64,000 nt of DNA from positions 132,041 to 196,040 of the forward strand of contig NZ_MU158691.1 in NCBI RefSeq assembly GCF_015209965.1. Reading direction: 5' to 3'. A program made the translations under genes and the position numbers. How positions within the stretch are numbered: position 1 is the first letter of the stretch; every line of letters starts with the position of its first letter. Below the pieces are notes generated by a model. That model was given only the letters and a program-made list of their open reading frames with translations, made no database searches and was not told the DNA's origin. This stretch comes from Sphingobacterium pedocola. Its GTDB lineage: Bacteria; Bacteroidota; Bacteroidia; Sphingobacteriales; Sphingobacteriaceae. Shown one piece after another: positions 49,516-59,266 of the stretch.

Positions 49516-50565
49516 TTAGATAATCAACATTGCATCGCCATAACTATAGAAGCGATATTTTTCTTTAACAGCTACTTCATAAGCGTTCATTACATTTTCG
49601 TAACCACCAAAAGCTGCAATCATAACCAACAAAGTAGATTCAGGCGTGTGGAAATTTGTAATCATGGCGTTCGCGATACTAAAGTCATACGGCGGGTAGA
49701 TGAATTTACTGGTCCAATCTGACGCCGGCTTCAGGTGCTTATCTGCTGATACTGAAGATTCTATTGCTCGCATTGAGGTAGTGCCTACCGCACAGATACG
49801 ACGTTTATTATCAATAGCTTTATTTACAGTTTTGGCAGCTTCATCCGTGATGATGATTTGCTCGGAATCCATTTTATGTTTTGTTAAATCTTCTACTTCA
49901 ACGGTACGGAATGTTCCCAATCCTACATGAAGTGTCACTTCTGCAAAGTCAACTCCTTTAAGTTCTAACCTTTTCATCAATTCGCGTGAAAAGTGTAAAC
50001 CTGCAGTTGGGGCCGCTACTGCACCTTCGTTTTTTGCGTAAATCGTTTGGTAACGGAATTTATCTTCTGGAGTAGCTTTACGTTTAATGTATTTAGGCAA
50101 TGGTGTCTCGCCTAATATTTCGATATTACGACGAAATTCTTCGTCCGTGCCTTCAAATAAGAAACGGATGGTACGACCTCTAGAAGTAGTATTGTCCACT
50201 ACTTCAGCTACTAATAAATCATCATCACCAAAATATAATTTATTACCTACGCGTATCTTACGTGCCGGATCGACCAATACGTCCCATAGACGTAATTCCT
50301 TATTCAATTCGCGCAATAGGAAAACTTCTATAGTAGCACCTGTTTTTTCTTTATTCCCGTACATACGGGCAGGAAATACTTTTGTGTTATTAAGGATCAT
50401 GACGTCTTTGTCATCAAAATAATCCAAAACATCTTTAAAGATTCTATGTTCTATTTTACCAGTATCACGGTGTAAAACCATTAAGCGAGATTCGTCGCGG
50501 TGTTCCGAAGGTTCAGATGCTAATAGTGATTCTGGTAAATTGAATTTGAATTGTGATAATTTCAT
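49516..50565 (-). CDS. queA: tRNA preQ1(34) S-adenosylmethionine ribosyltransferase-isomerase
   Basis: QueA moves a ribosyl unit from S-adenosylmethionine to preQ1 in tRNA, making epoxyqueuosine. The 349 residues match the family length. The start is SQFKFNLPESLLASEPSEHR, with MILNNTKVFPARMYGNKE, YQTIYAKNEGAVAAPTAGLH and the closing HTPESTLLVMIAAFGGY. A -7 promoter element lies 59 bases upstream on its strand. Confidence 0.95.
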   Translation of the reverse strand: MKLSQFKFNLPESLLASEPSEHRDESRLMVLHRDTGKIEHRIFKDVLDYFDDKDVMILNNTKVFPARMYGNKEKTGATIEVFLLRELNKELRLWDVLVDPARKIRVGNKLYFGDDDLLVAEVVDNTTSRGRTIRFLFEGTDEEFRRNIEILGETPLPKYIKRKATPEDKFRYQTIYAKNEGAVAAPTAGLHFSRELMKRLELKGVDFAEVTLHVGLGTFRTVEVEDLTKHKMDSEQIIITDEAAKTVNKAIDNKRRICAVGTTSMRAIESSVSADKHLKPASDWTSKFIYPPYDFSIANAMITNFHTPESTLLVMIAAFGGYENVMNAYEVAVKEKYRFYSYGDAMLII

Positions 50566-50623
50566 CGTGTAATCAATATTAATGATTTTTATCCTGCTTA
50601 ATATATTGAGATAAAAAAGAATA

Positions 50624-50631
50624 CAAAGGTA
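50624..50631 (-). promoter_or_regulatory. -7 promoter element of queA
   Basis: On the minus strand TACCTTTG is an exact TAnnTTTG match, 59 bases before the start codon. Confidence 0.5.
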
Positions 50632-50693
50632 AGTATTTTATTGGATATTGAGGTATTCTTGGCGTTATAAAAATGTAGAACTGAGTTTGGGGT

Positions 50694-50723
50694 AAATTGT
50701 TCTTTCTTAAGAAAGAACAATTT
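50694..50723. promoter_or_regulatory. 30-bp perfect palindrome upstream of the glycogen operon
   Basis: AAATTGTTCTTTCTT is directly followed by its exact reverse complement. It lies between the divergent queA and GH31 genes, where no transcript needs terminating, so an operator for a dimeric regulator is the simplest reading. Confidence 0.5.
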
Positions 50724-50816
50724 TATTTATTTCTCCTAAAAAGTTGATTTTCTAAAAATTAGTCGTATTTTAAATGCAACTAATATGGGCAGTTATAAAA
50801 AATAGAATAATGTTTT

Positions 50817-53270
50817 ATGGGTGATATAAAAAAGCAAGAAATAGCTTCAGTAATGGTAACTGAAGAATCCTTGGAAGGGGATATCCAACACGTAAATAAT
50901 CCAATCCTCGATTTACCAGAGATAGAAAAAAAATACCTTCGATCGGTAATTGGATATGTCAAAGATGGAAATAATTTTGTGTTTACAGATGGGAAGGCTC
51001 AAGTTGAAGTTAGAGTGGTTACTGATGATGTGATCCGTGTGCGCTTGGCTCCCCAGGGAGCTTTTTTGGATGATTTTTCTTATGCTGTAATCGATCAGGA
51101 AAAACACACACACTCTTATGATGTGAAGGAAGATGATGAAAATTTTCATGTTAAGACAAATAATGTGATCTGTACCATTACAAAGAAAGATTTTCTGGTG
51201 TCATTTTCAGATATAAGCGGTAAGACGCTCAATGCAGATCATGCGCCTATGCATTGGGAGGAAAACCCCGACTTTGGAGGCTATTATGTCTACTGTACGA
51301 AAAAAGCATATGAAGATGAGGTTTTCTTTGGGGGCGGTGATAAAGCATCCAATTTGAATTTACGGGGGCGGAGGATTAAGAATTGGAATTCGGATACCTA
51401 CTCTTTCGCTTTTAATCAGGATCCCTTGTATAAAACAGTTCCTTTTTATATTGGTGTGACCCAAGGGGATGCCTACGGTGTTTTTTTTGATAATACGTTT
51501 AAAACTTTTTTCGATTTTGCTGCAGAACATCAGGATCAAACCAGTTTCTGGTCTGAAGGGGGGGAACTGCAGTATTACTACATTCATGGTCCGCAGATAA
51601 TGGATGTAGTACAACGTTACCATGCCCTTACGGGGACTCATTTTTTACCTCCTATGTGGGCAATTGGTTACCATCAGTGTAGATGGAGTTATTATCCCGA
51701 AAAGATGGTTCGTGAGGTAGCTTCTGAATTTCGAAAGCGGGAAATACCGTGCGACGCGATTTATCTGGACATAGATTATATGGAAGGTTATAGGTGCTTT
51801 ACCTGGAATAAACAATACTTTCCTGATCCGAAAAAAATGATCAGTGACTTGTCGGCTAATGGTTTTAAGACGGTAGTAATGATCGATCCGGGTATTAAAG
51901 TGGACGAAAATTACTGGGTTTTCAAGGAGGGACACGACAATAAGTATTTTTGTCGTCGAGGTGATGATTATTTTATGGAAGGATTCGTTTGGCCTGGACG
52001 TTGCCAGTTTCCGGATTATACGAATCCTGAAGTACGGACTTGGTGGGGTACACTATATAAAGGACTTGTGGAAGATGGCGTCGCTGGGTTTTGGAATGAT
52101 ATGAATGAACCGGCGGTCTTTGGACGAGGTACATTTCCGGATGATGTCCGTCATAATTACGACGGATATAGGGGATCGCATCGTAAAGCGCATAATATAT
52201 ATGGTATGCAAATGGTTCGTGCCACGTATGAAGGACTTCTTAAATTATACAAAAATAAAAGACCTTTTACGCTAACACGAGCGGCGTATTCGGGTACGCA
52301 ACGTTATTCATCCGTATGGACAGGTGATAATATTGCTACCTGGGAACATTTACGTATAGGTGTATTACAATTACAGCGCCTCTCTATTTCTGGATTATCA
52401 TTTTGTGGTACAGATATAGGTGGTTTCACAGGTAATCCAGATGGTGAACTATATACACGTTGGATGCAGTTTGGGGTGTTTTCACCATTTATGCGTGTCC
52501 ACTCGGCTGGTGATACGAGAGATAGAGAGCCATGGAGCTTCGGGCCAGAATGGGAAACCATATGCAAAAAGTTTATTGAGTTGAGATACCGCCTGTTGCC
52601 TTATATTTATTCCATTTTCTGGCAACAGCACAAGTATGGACTTCCGATCCTACGCCCTGTCGCGTTGCTGGAACAACATGTCTATAAAAATTTACTTCGA
52701 GAGGAAGAATTTGCATTTGGAGACAAAATACTTGTATCTCCAGTTTTGAATCCCGGCCAGACGTCTAAAGTGGTTTATCTTCCGAATGGAGAATGGTTTT
52801 ATTATTTTACCAATGAAGTATTTAAAGGAGAAGAAGAAGTATCTATTCCGACTCCATTAGATCAAATGCCAATGTTTATTAAAGGGGGGACGATTCTCCC
52901 TGAATATCCTGTTATGCAGTACGTAGGCGAAAAAAAGATAGAAGCATTAAAATTGAATGTATACTATTCTGAAGGTGAACATCACAGCTATGGATACACG
53001 GATCATGGAGATACGTTTGCTTTTGAACAAAATGTGTATTTGGAGAAACACTTTATTTTCACAGCAGAAGCGAATAGCGCGAAAATTTTGCAGCAGCGAG
53101 ACGGATTATTTACCGAAAGATATGACGATTACAACATCTATCTGATCGGTTTCCCCTTTGAAGTAAGACAAGTAATAGCAGATGGTATCGTGGTACCCGT
53201 GTTGTCCAAAGAGAACGGCGATAAATATGTAGTTGTAGATAATGATTTCAAAAAAATAACCATAGAATAA
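50817..53270 (+). CDS. GH31 alpha-glucosidase
   Basis: The 817 residues match GH31. The catalytic nucleophile is in GFWNDMNEPAVFG (Asp428), and the acid/base Asp is in HSAGDTRDREPWSFG. Other family motifs are PPMWAIGYHQCRWSYYPE and a DIGGF loop. No signal peptide is seen, so it is cytoplasmic and likely removes glucose from the ends of glycogen or maltodextrin. It is the first gene of a four-gene set with glgB (6-base gap), glgA and glgC. Confidence 0.93.
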   Translation: MGDIKKQEIASVMVTEESLEGDIQHVNNPILDLPEIEKKYLRSVIGYVKDGNNFVFTDGKAQVEVRVVTDDVIRVRLAPQGAFLDDFSYAVIDQEKHTHSYDVKEDDENFHVKTNNVICTITKKDFLVSFSDISGKTLNADHAPMHWEENPDFGGYYVYCTKKAYEDEVFFGGGDKASNLNLRGRRIKNWNSDTYSFAFNQDPLYKTVPFYIGVTQGDAYGVFFDNTFKTFFDFAAEHQDQTSFWSEGGELQYYYIHGPQIMDVVQRYHALTGTHFLPPMWAIGYHQCRWSYYPEKMVREVASEFRKREIPCDAIYLDIDYMEGYRCFTWNKQYFPDPKKMISDLSANGFKTVVMIDPGIKVDENYWVFKEGHDNKYFCRRGDDYFMEGFVWPGRCQFPDYTNPEVRTWWGTLYKGLVEDGVAGFWNDMNEPAVFGRGTFPDDVRHNYDGYRGSHRKAHNIYGMQMVRATYEGLLKLYKNKRPFTLTRAAYSGTQRYSSVWTGDNIATWEHLRIGVLQLQRLSISGLSFCGTDIGGFTGNPDGELYTRWMQFGVFSPFMRVHSAGDTRDREPWSFGPEWETICKKFIELRYRLLPYIYSIFWQQHKYGLPILRPVALLEQHVYKNLLREEEFAFGDKILVSPVLNPGQTSKVVYLPNGEWFYYFTNEVFKGEEEVSIPTPLDQMPMFIKGGTILPEYPVMQYVGEKKIEALKLNVYYSEGEHHSYGYTDHGDTFAFEQNVYLEKHFIFTAEANSAKILQQRDGLFTERYDDYNIYLIGFPFEVRQVIADGIVVPVLSKENGDKYVVVDNDFKKITIE

Positions 53271-53276
53271 TCTATT

Positions 53277-55187
53277 ATGAATAAAGCTGTAGAAGTTTTT
53301 TCTTTGCTGACAGATTTTGATATTGAGCTCTTTAAAGCCGGGAAGCATTTTCGATTATATGAAAAGTTGGGTTCTCAAACAGTTTATTTAGAGGGCAAGC
53401 AAGGTGTTTACTTTGCTGTTTGGGCACCTAATGCACGGGTTGTATCTGTCGTAGGGAACTTCAACGGCTGGAATCCCCATGGCCATCTCTTAAATGTAAG
53501 ATGGGACGGAAGTGGTATTTGGGAAGGCGTTATTTTTGGAATCGGAATGGGAGAAGTGTATAAATACTACATACAATCTTCTTCTGGCGATCATGTAGAA
53601 AAAAGTGATCCTTTTGCTTTAATGACTGAAATACCGCCGCATACTGCGTCTATTGTAAGTACGACTTGGTATCAATGGAATGACGAAAAATGGATGCGGC
53701 ATCGTAATGAGAATAATAACCTGAATAGTCCGATTTCGGTTTATGAGATACACATAGGTTCTTGGGTCAGAGATCCAAATGACCCAGAGCGGCTTCTATC
53801 GTACCGTGAGATCGCCGAAAAACTAGTCCCGTATGTTAAAAATTTAGGTTTTACGCATGTAGAATTTATGCCGATAATGGAACATCCCTATTACCCTTCA
53901 TGGGGATACCAAGTTACAGGATATTATGCTGCAAGCTCGCGGTATGGTAGCCCTCAGGACTTGATGTTCTTAATCGAACAACTTCATAAAAATGAAATTG
54001 GGGTGCTATTGGACTGGGTTCCTTCTCATTTTCCGGGTGATGATCATGGACTTCGCAATTTTGACGGTACATCGCTGTATGAACATGAAGACCCGAGAAA
54101 GGGATTTCATCCGGATTGGAAATCGTATATTTTCAATTACGGACGAAATGAAGTTCGTTCGTTCTTAATCAGTAATGCTTTATTTTGGTTGGATCGTTAT
54201 CATGTGGATGGGATTAGAGTAGATGCTGTTGCATCTATGCTTTATCTCGATTATTCGCGAGAGGTAGGGCAGTGGATTCCAAATGAATTTGGAGGACGTG
54301 AAAACCTAGAGGCCGTTCATTTTCTAAAGGAACTCAATGAAGCTGTATATGCCAATTATCCGGACGTACAGATGATCGCAGAAGAATCCACCTCTTGGCC
54401 TGGTGTGAGTAGACCCACTTTTAGCAATGGATTAGGATTCGGTATGAAATGGATGATGGGATGGATGCACGATACACTCAATTATTTTAAGGAAGATCCA
54501 ATTAATAGAAAGTTTCATCATGACAAATTGACTTTTTCAACGGTCTATGCATTCCATGAAAACTTTATGCTCCCCTTGTCACACGATGAGGTTGTGTATG
54601 GTAAACAGTCATTAATATATAAAATGCCAGGAGACGAATGGCAGAAATTTGCCAATTTGCGAGCCCTGTATTTATACATGTTTACTTTTTCGGGTACGAA
54701 GCTTTTGTTTATGGGAGGAGAGTTCGGACAGACTTCAGAATGGAATGTAAATCAATCCTTAGACTGGCATCTGCTTGACTACGCATCGCATAAAGGTATG
54801 CATCAATACATAAAACAGCTAAACGAGATCTACAAATCAGAACCTGCTTTATATGAAAAAGCGTTCAGTGTTGATGGATTTGAATGGTTGGAATATGGTG
54901 ATAATGATAACAGCGTACTTGCTTTTATAAGAAAAGGACTTATACCTTCAAGTGATGTTATAATAGCTCTTAATTTAACACCGATTGTGAGACAGGATTA
55001 TCGAATTGGTGTGCCGGAATCCGGTAATTGGGAAGTAATATTCAATTCGGATGATATTTCTTTTTTTGGTTCTGGCATGGAAACGCCAAATGCTAAATCG
55101 GAGCAGATTCCCTGGATGGATAAAACCGATTCCATTAAAATTAATTTGCCTCCTTTGGGTGGTCTAGTCCTTAAAAGAACGATATAA
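53277..55187 (+). CDS. glgB: 1,4-alpha-glucan branching enzyme
   Basis: GlgB introduces alpha-1,6 branches into glycogen (GH13). The 636 residues comprise a CBM48-type N-terminal domain (about 35-130, VYFAVWAPNARVVSVVGNFN) and a GH13 barrel with EIHIGSWVRD, VDGIRVDAVASMLY (nucleophile Asp316), MIAEESTSWPG (Glu369/370) and LPLSHDEVVYGKQS, then a C-terminal beta domain. It ends 10 bases before glgA. Confidence 0.96.
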   Translation: MNKAVEVFSLLTDFDIELFKAGKHFRLYEKLGSQTVYLEGKQGVYFAVWAPNARVVSVVGNFNGWNPHGHLLNVRWDGSGIWEGVIFGIGMGEVYKYYIQSSSGDHVEKSDPFALMTEIPPHTASIVSTTWYQWNDEKWMRHRNENNNLNSPISVYEIHIGSWVRDPNDPERLLSYREIAEKLVPYVKNLGFTHVEFMPIMEHPYYPSWGYQVTGYYAASSRYGSPQDLMFLIEQLHKNEIGVLLDWVPSHFPGDDHGLRNFDGTSLYEHEDPRKGFHPDWKSYIFNYGRNEVRSFLISNALFWLDRYHVDGIRVDAVASMLYLDYSREVGQWIPNEFGGRENLEAVHFLKELNEAVYANYPDVQMIAEESTSWPGVSRPTFSNGLGFGMKWMMGWMHDTLNYFKEDPINRKFHHDKLTFSTVYAFHENFMLPLSHDEVVYGKQSLIYKMPGDEWQKFANLRALYLYMFTFSGTKLLFMGGEFGQTSEWNVNQSLDWHLLDYASHKGMHQYIKQLNEIYKSEPALYEKAFSVDGFEWLEYGDNDNSVLAFIRKGLIPSSDVIIALNLTPIVRQDYRIGVPESGNWEVIFNSDDISFFGSGMETPNAKSEQIPWMDKTDSIKINLPPLGGLVLKRTI

Positions 55188-55197
55188 AAATTTTGTT

Positions 55198-56610
55198 ATG
55201 GAAGTTATACATCTAAGTGTGGAATGCTTCCCTATTGCGAAGGTTGGCGGCTTAGCCGATGTTGTGGGAGCTTTGCCTAAATACCAACGTGCATTAGGGA
55301 TAGATGCAAAAGTAGTTATGCCTTGGTTTGATTGTCCTTTTGTTAAAGAGCAACAATTTGAAGTTGTAACAACTGGTTCTTTTTTTCAAGGATCTGATGA
55401 ATTGCAATATGAGATCCATAAAGAAGAAAGCGATGTGTTGGGATTTCCACTTTTTTTGATTAAAATACCGGGAAAATTGGATAGGGAAGAGGTGTATTGT
55501 TATCCTGATGAAGCGGAACAATGGATCGCATTTCAGCACGCTTTTTTACATTGGATACAAAACCACGGTATATACCCCTCCATTATTCATTGTCACGATC
55601 ATCATGTGGGACTAATCGCCTTTTTACTGCAACATGGTGTAGATTTTAGAAACCTGGCAGATATCAGGACTATATTTACAGTTCACAATGGCCAGTATCA
55701 AGGCTGGATGAACTGGAGCAAAGGGATATTGCTGCCCTCTTTTGATACGTGGAAGTGGGGGCTGTTAGATTGGGACGGGGTAATTAATCCACTTGCGGCA
55801 GCTATTAAATGTAGCGACGCATACACTACTGTTTCCGATGGTTATCTGAATGAGCTTTTTATAGATGCTAATGGATTACAGGCTTTATTTAACGCGGAAT
55901 CGGGAAAAGCATATGGCATTGTTAATGGTATAGATACAGCGTACTGGAATCCCAGTAGTGATCAGTTAATAGAAAGAAACTACAATAGAGTGACAGTAAA
56001 CAGAGGTAAGGAAGAAAATAAGCAGGCGTTGTGTAAGCAATTTAATCTTCCGCTGGCTTTTCCTCTTATTTCTTTTATTGGACGATTTGCTAAAGAAAAG
56101 GGCGCAGACTTGCTTTTTGATATTTGTGTGAAATTATTTTCTGTTCGACAGAATGTGAGTGTGTTTATACTGGGATCGGGTGATCGCGAGATTCAGAATG
56201 GACTTATCGAGCTCCAGCTTCAGTTTGAGGGAAAAATAAATTTGTTTTTCGGTTATGATGAAAAACTTGCACACCAAGTATACGCGGCTTCTGATATGTT
56301 ACTTATGCCATCGCGGGTGGAGCCCTGTGGCCTAAATCAACTATATGCGTTAAAATATGGTACTATTCCCATAGTTCGTGGCATAGGCGGACTAAGGGAT
56401 ACTGTGGTGGATGTACTTGAGGAGGGTTACGGTTTTGTTTTTGAAAAACTAAATGCTGACGAAGCTGTTAAAACAATTGAACGGTCGTTGGATATGTATA
56501 CTGATAATAAAATATGGAAAGGTATTCGTAAAAAGGCAATGCAGCTTGATTTTTCATGGAAAAGGTCGGCTCAGAAATATGTAGAATTATATAACCAATT
56601 ACTCAAATAG
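55198..56610 (+). CDS. glgA: Glycogen synthase
   Basis: GlgA extends alpha-1,4-glucan from ADP-glucose (GT5). The 470 residues show the N-terminal KVGGLADVVGALPK (the KxGGL ADP-glucose motif), TVHNGQYQGW, VNGIDTAYWNP, FIGRFAKEKGADLL, and the C-terminal PSRVEPCGLNQLYALKYGTI with its catalytic Glu. It is encoded between glgB and glgC (2-base gap to glgC). Confidence 0.96.
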   Translation: MEVIHLSVECFPIAKVGGLADVVGALPKYQRALGIDAKVVMPWFDCPFVKEQQFEVVTTGSFFQGSDELQYEIHKEESDVLGFPLFLIKIPGKLDREEVYCYPDEAEQWIAFQHAFLHWIQNHGIYPSIIHCHDHHVGLIAFLLQHGVDFRNLADIRTIFTVHNGQYQGWMNWSKGILLPSFDTWKWGLLDWDGVINPLAAAIKCSDAYTTVSDGYLNELFIDANGLQALFNAESGKAYGIVNGIDTAYWNPSSDQLIERNYNRVTVNRGKEENKQALCKQFNLPLAFPLISFIGRFAKEKGADLLFDICVKLFSVRQNVSVFILGSGDREIQNGLIELQLQFEGKINLFFGYDEKLAHQVYAASDMLLMPSRVEPCGLNQLYALKYGTIPIVRGIGGLRDTVVDVLEEGYGFVFEKLNADEAVKTIERSLDMYTDNKIWKGIRKKAMQLDFSWKRSAQKYVELYNQLLK

Positions 56611-56612
56611 GT

Positions 56613-57899
56613 ATGGCGCAACACAAAGTAGTTTCAATCGTGTTAGGGGGAGGACGAGGCACACGCCTTTACCCGCTCACAGATCAAAGATCAAAACCTG
56701 CAGTCCCGATCGCAGGAAAATATCGTTTAGTGGATATTCCGATTTCTAATTGTCTCAATTCGGGATACAATAAGATTTTTGTATTAACGCAATACAATTC
56801 TGCTTCGTTAAATAAGCATATCAAAAACTCCTATAATTTCAGTATTTTTAGTAAGGGGTTTGTTGATATCCTAGCTGCAGAACAGACAAATGATGGTGAC
56901 AAGTGGTTTGAAGGTACGGCAGATGCAGTGCGTAGAACACAAAAAAACTTGGTTAATGTAGATTACGATTATGTGTTGATTTTATCGGGTGATCAGTTGT
57001 ACCAAATGGATTATTCCGATATAGTGGATTTCCATGTTCAAAATGGTGGAGAGATCACGATTGGAACCATTCCTGTTGTTGCAAAAGAAGCTTCTAGTTT
57101 TGGAATTTTGAAATCTAACGAGGCAAATGAAGTTGTATCTTTCATTGAAAAGCCGATTAAGGACCTGCTTCCCGATTGGACCTCGGAAGTCGCCCCCGAT
57201 TTGGAACAGCAGGGACGTAATTATCTAGCTTCTATGGGTATTTATGTTTTTTCTAAGGGTGTAATGCGAAGGCTGTTGTCGGAAAACCCGGGGATGGATT
57301 TTGGAAAGGAAATTATTCCTGAGGCTATCGAAAATTGTCGAGTATTGAGTTATCAGTTTGATAGCTATTGGACCGATATTGGTACAATTCCTTCCTTTTT
57401 CGAGGCGAATATCGGATTGACAGACGATATTCCATCTTTCAACTTGTTTGGAGAAACCGTTTATACACGGGCGCGAATGCTTCCTCCTTCTAAAATTTCG
57501 GGCTCGACCTTAAATAGTGCTATAGTTGCCGACGGATGCATATTAATGGCAGACAAAATAGAGCGCTCCGTAATAGGAATACGGTCAAGGGTGGGCAAGG
57601 GATCTGTCATTAAATATACTTACATGATGGGAACAGACTATTATGAAGATCTGAATGAGGTTGTAGAATTAAGCAGCTCACAGACACCCCCGCCAATTGG
57701 AGTCGGTGAGCGCTGTTATATTGAGACAGCAATTTTAGATAAGAACTGCCGCATTGGTAACGATGTGCGGATTAAGGGTGGGAAACATCTAGAAGATGGT
57801 GATTTCGAACATTATACGGTGGTAGAAGGGATTGTCGTCGTGAAAAAAAATGCCGTTATACCCAATGGTACGAGCATAGGTTGCTCTTCGAAGTTTTAG
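56613..57899 (+). CDS. glgC: Glucose-1-phosphate adenylyltransferase
   Basis: GlgC makes ADP-glucose from ATP and glucose 1-phosphate, the committed step of glycogen synthesis. The 428 residues have the nucleotidyltransferase motif VLGGGRGTRLYPLTDQRSKP, ILSGDQLYQMDYSDIV, FIEKP, SMGIYVFSK and a C-terminal left-handed beta-helix. The family is usually under allosteric control by glycolytic intermediates; effector sites were not checked. It is the last gene of the operon, with a terminator 38 bases on. Confidence 0.96.
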   Translation: MAQHKVVSIVLGGGRGTRLYPLTDQRSKPAVPIAGKYRLVDIPISNCLNSGYNKIFVLTQYNSASLNKHIKNSYNFSIFSKGFVDILAAEQTNDGDKWFEGTADAVRRTQKNLVNVDYDYVLILSGDQLYQMDYSDIVDFHVQNGGEITIGTIPVVAKEASSFGILKSNEANEVVSFIEKPIKDLLPDWTSEVAPDLEQQGRNYLASMGIYVFSKGVMRRLLSENPGMDFGKEIIPEAIENCRVLSYQFDSYWTDIGTIPSFFEANIGLTDDIPSFNLFGETVYTRARMLPPSKISGSTLNSAIVADGCILMADKIERSVIGIRSRVGKGSVIKYTYMMGTDYYEDLNEVVELSSSQTPPPIGVGERCYIETAILDKNCRIGNDVRIKGGKHLEDGDFEHYTVVEGIVVVKKNAVIPNGTSIGCSSKF

Positions 57900-57936
57900 T
57901 TTCTACCTGTTAACACTGAAGTAACAATGTACTTAA

Positions 57937-57966
57937 CCAAAAAAGGCTGATCATTCAGCCTTTTTT
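57937..57966. terminator. Bidirectional terminator between glgC and the aminotransferase gene
   Basis: AAAAGGCTGA-TCAT-TCAGCCTTTT is a perfect 10-bp stem, with A-rich sequence before and T-rich sequence after, between convergent genes. Confidence 0.85.
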
Positions 57967-57978
57967 GGTTTCGAGTAG

Positions 57979-59187
57979 TTAGAAGCTCAGGTTTGCTAAT
58001 GCTTCTTTTATTCTTCTTAATGCTTCTACCAAGCTCTCATCAGATGCGGCATAGGAAAGACGGATATAGTTGTTATTTCCAAATGAGTCTCCACCTACTG
58101 TAGCCACATGGCCGAAGTTTAGTAAATATAAAGCCAGATCAGCTGAATTTTTAATTTCATTACCATCTGGATCTTTTTTACCAAAGAATGAACTGATTTC
58201 AGGAAAGAAATAGAACGCGCCTTCCGGTAAGTTTGTTTTTACACCTGGAATGCCATTAAGTAATTCGTAGACCAACTTGCGCCGGCGTAAAAATGCTTCT
58301 TTCATTTTGTTTACGCTCTCTAGTCCCTGTTCGTAAGCTACAATTCCTGCGCGTTGAGCGATGGAGCATGTTCCGGAGGTCGTTTGTCCTTGGAGTTTAT
58401 CATTAGCAGCTGCTATTTCTTTATTTGCTGCGATATAACCCAAACGCCATCCTGTCATTGCGAATGCTTTTGAAAAACCATTTACGATGATTACACGATC
58501 TTTGATACTGTCAAATTGTGCAATGGACTCGTGTTGGTCAACAAAGTTGATATGCTCATATATCTCATCCGAAAGAATGAAAATATTAGGATATTTTTCA
58601 AATACGGTAACAAGAGCAGCTAACTCATCTTTACTATATACAGATCCGGTCGGATTGCAAGGGGAAGAGAACATGAAAAGCTTGGTATTCGGTGTGATAG
58701 CCACTTCTAACTGTTCTGGAGTAATTTTGAAATTACTTTCAATATCGGTGTCGATGAAAACGGATTTTCCTTCCGCTAGGGTTACCATTTCGGAGTAAGA
58801 TACCCAGTATGGGGTAGGAATGATTACTTCTTCTCCTGGATTTATTAGCGTCAATATTACATTAGATAGTGACTGTTTAGCACCGGTAGACACGACAATT
58901 TGTGAAATGTCGTAATCAAGTCCATTTTCAGTTTTGAGTTTATTGACAATTGCTTGGCGTAAATCTGGATATCCCGGTACTGGCGAATAACGCGTGTAGT
59001 TGTCGTCTAATGCTTTTTTTGCGGCATCTTTTACATGTACTGGCGTATTAAAGTCAGGTTCGCCAACACTAAGACTGATGACGTTGATACCTTTTGAAGC
59101 CAGCTCACGACCTAATTTGGTCATTTTTAAAGTCGCTGACTCGGATAGATTGTTAATCCTGTTTGATAAAAATGATGTTGTGCTCAT
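57979..59187 (-). CDS. Aspartate aminotransferase-like, PLP-dependent (class I/II)
   Basis: The 402 residues match class I aminotransferases of the AspAT Ib type. They show SLSVGEPDFNTPVHVKDAAK, YTRYSPVPGYPDLRQAI, VSTGAKQSLSN, SSPCNPTGSVYS, LSDEIYEHINF, the PLP lysine in NGFSKAFAMTGWRLGYIA, and the closing NNYIRLSYAASDESLVEALR. It probably interconverts aspartate and oxaloacetate. The -7 promoter element ends only 7 bases before the ATG. Confidence 0.93.
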   Translation of the reverse strand: MSTTSFLSNRINNLSESATLKMTKLGRELASKGINVISLSVGEPDFNTPVHVKDAAKKALDDNYTRYSPVPGYPDLRQAIVNKLKTENGLDYDISQIVVSTGAKQSLSNVILTLINPGEEVIIPTPYWVSYSEMVTLAEGKSVFIDTDIESNFKITPEQLEVAITPNTKLFMFSSPCNPTGSVYSKDELAALVTVFEKYPNIFILSDEIYEHINFVDQHESIAQFDSIKDRVIIVNGFSKAFAMTGWRLGYIAANKEIAAANDKLQGQTTSGTCSIAQRAGIVAYEQGLESVNKMKEAFLRRRKLVYELLNGIPGVKTNLPEGAFYFFPEISSFFGKKDPDGNEIKNSADLALYLLNFGHVATVGGDSFGNNNYIRLSYAASDESLVEALRRIKEALANLSF

Positions 59188-59194
59188 GGTAGTG

Positions 59195-59202
59195 CAAATA
59201 TA
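59195..59202 (-). promoter_or_regulatory. -7 promoter element close to the aminotransferase start
   Basis: On the minus strand TATATTTG matches TAnnTTTG exactly, 8 bases before the ATG at 59187, so the leader would be only a few bases. Confidence 0.5.
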
Positions 59203-59266
59203 TTATATAACCTTCATTTATAACGCTAAAATTTTGATAAATTGTAAAAAATATAACTATTTACAT

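Noticed and set aside
59000..59266. N-terminal extension of the symporter-like protein from 59000
   Set aside because: The extra 89 residues are antisense to the aminotransferase N-terminus; the ATG at 59267 opens a clean first membrane segment.
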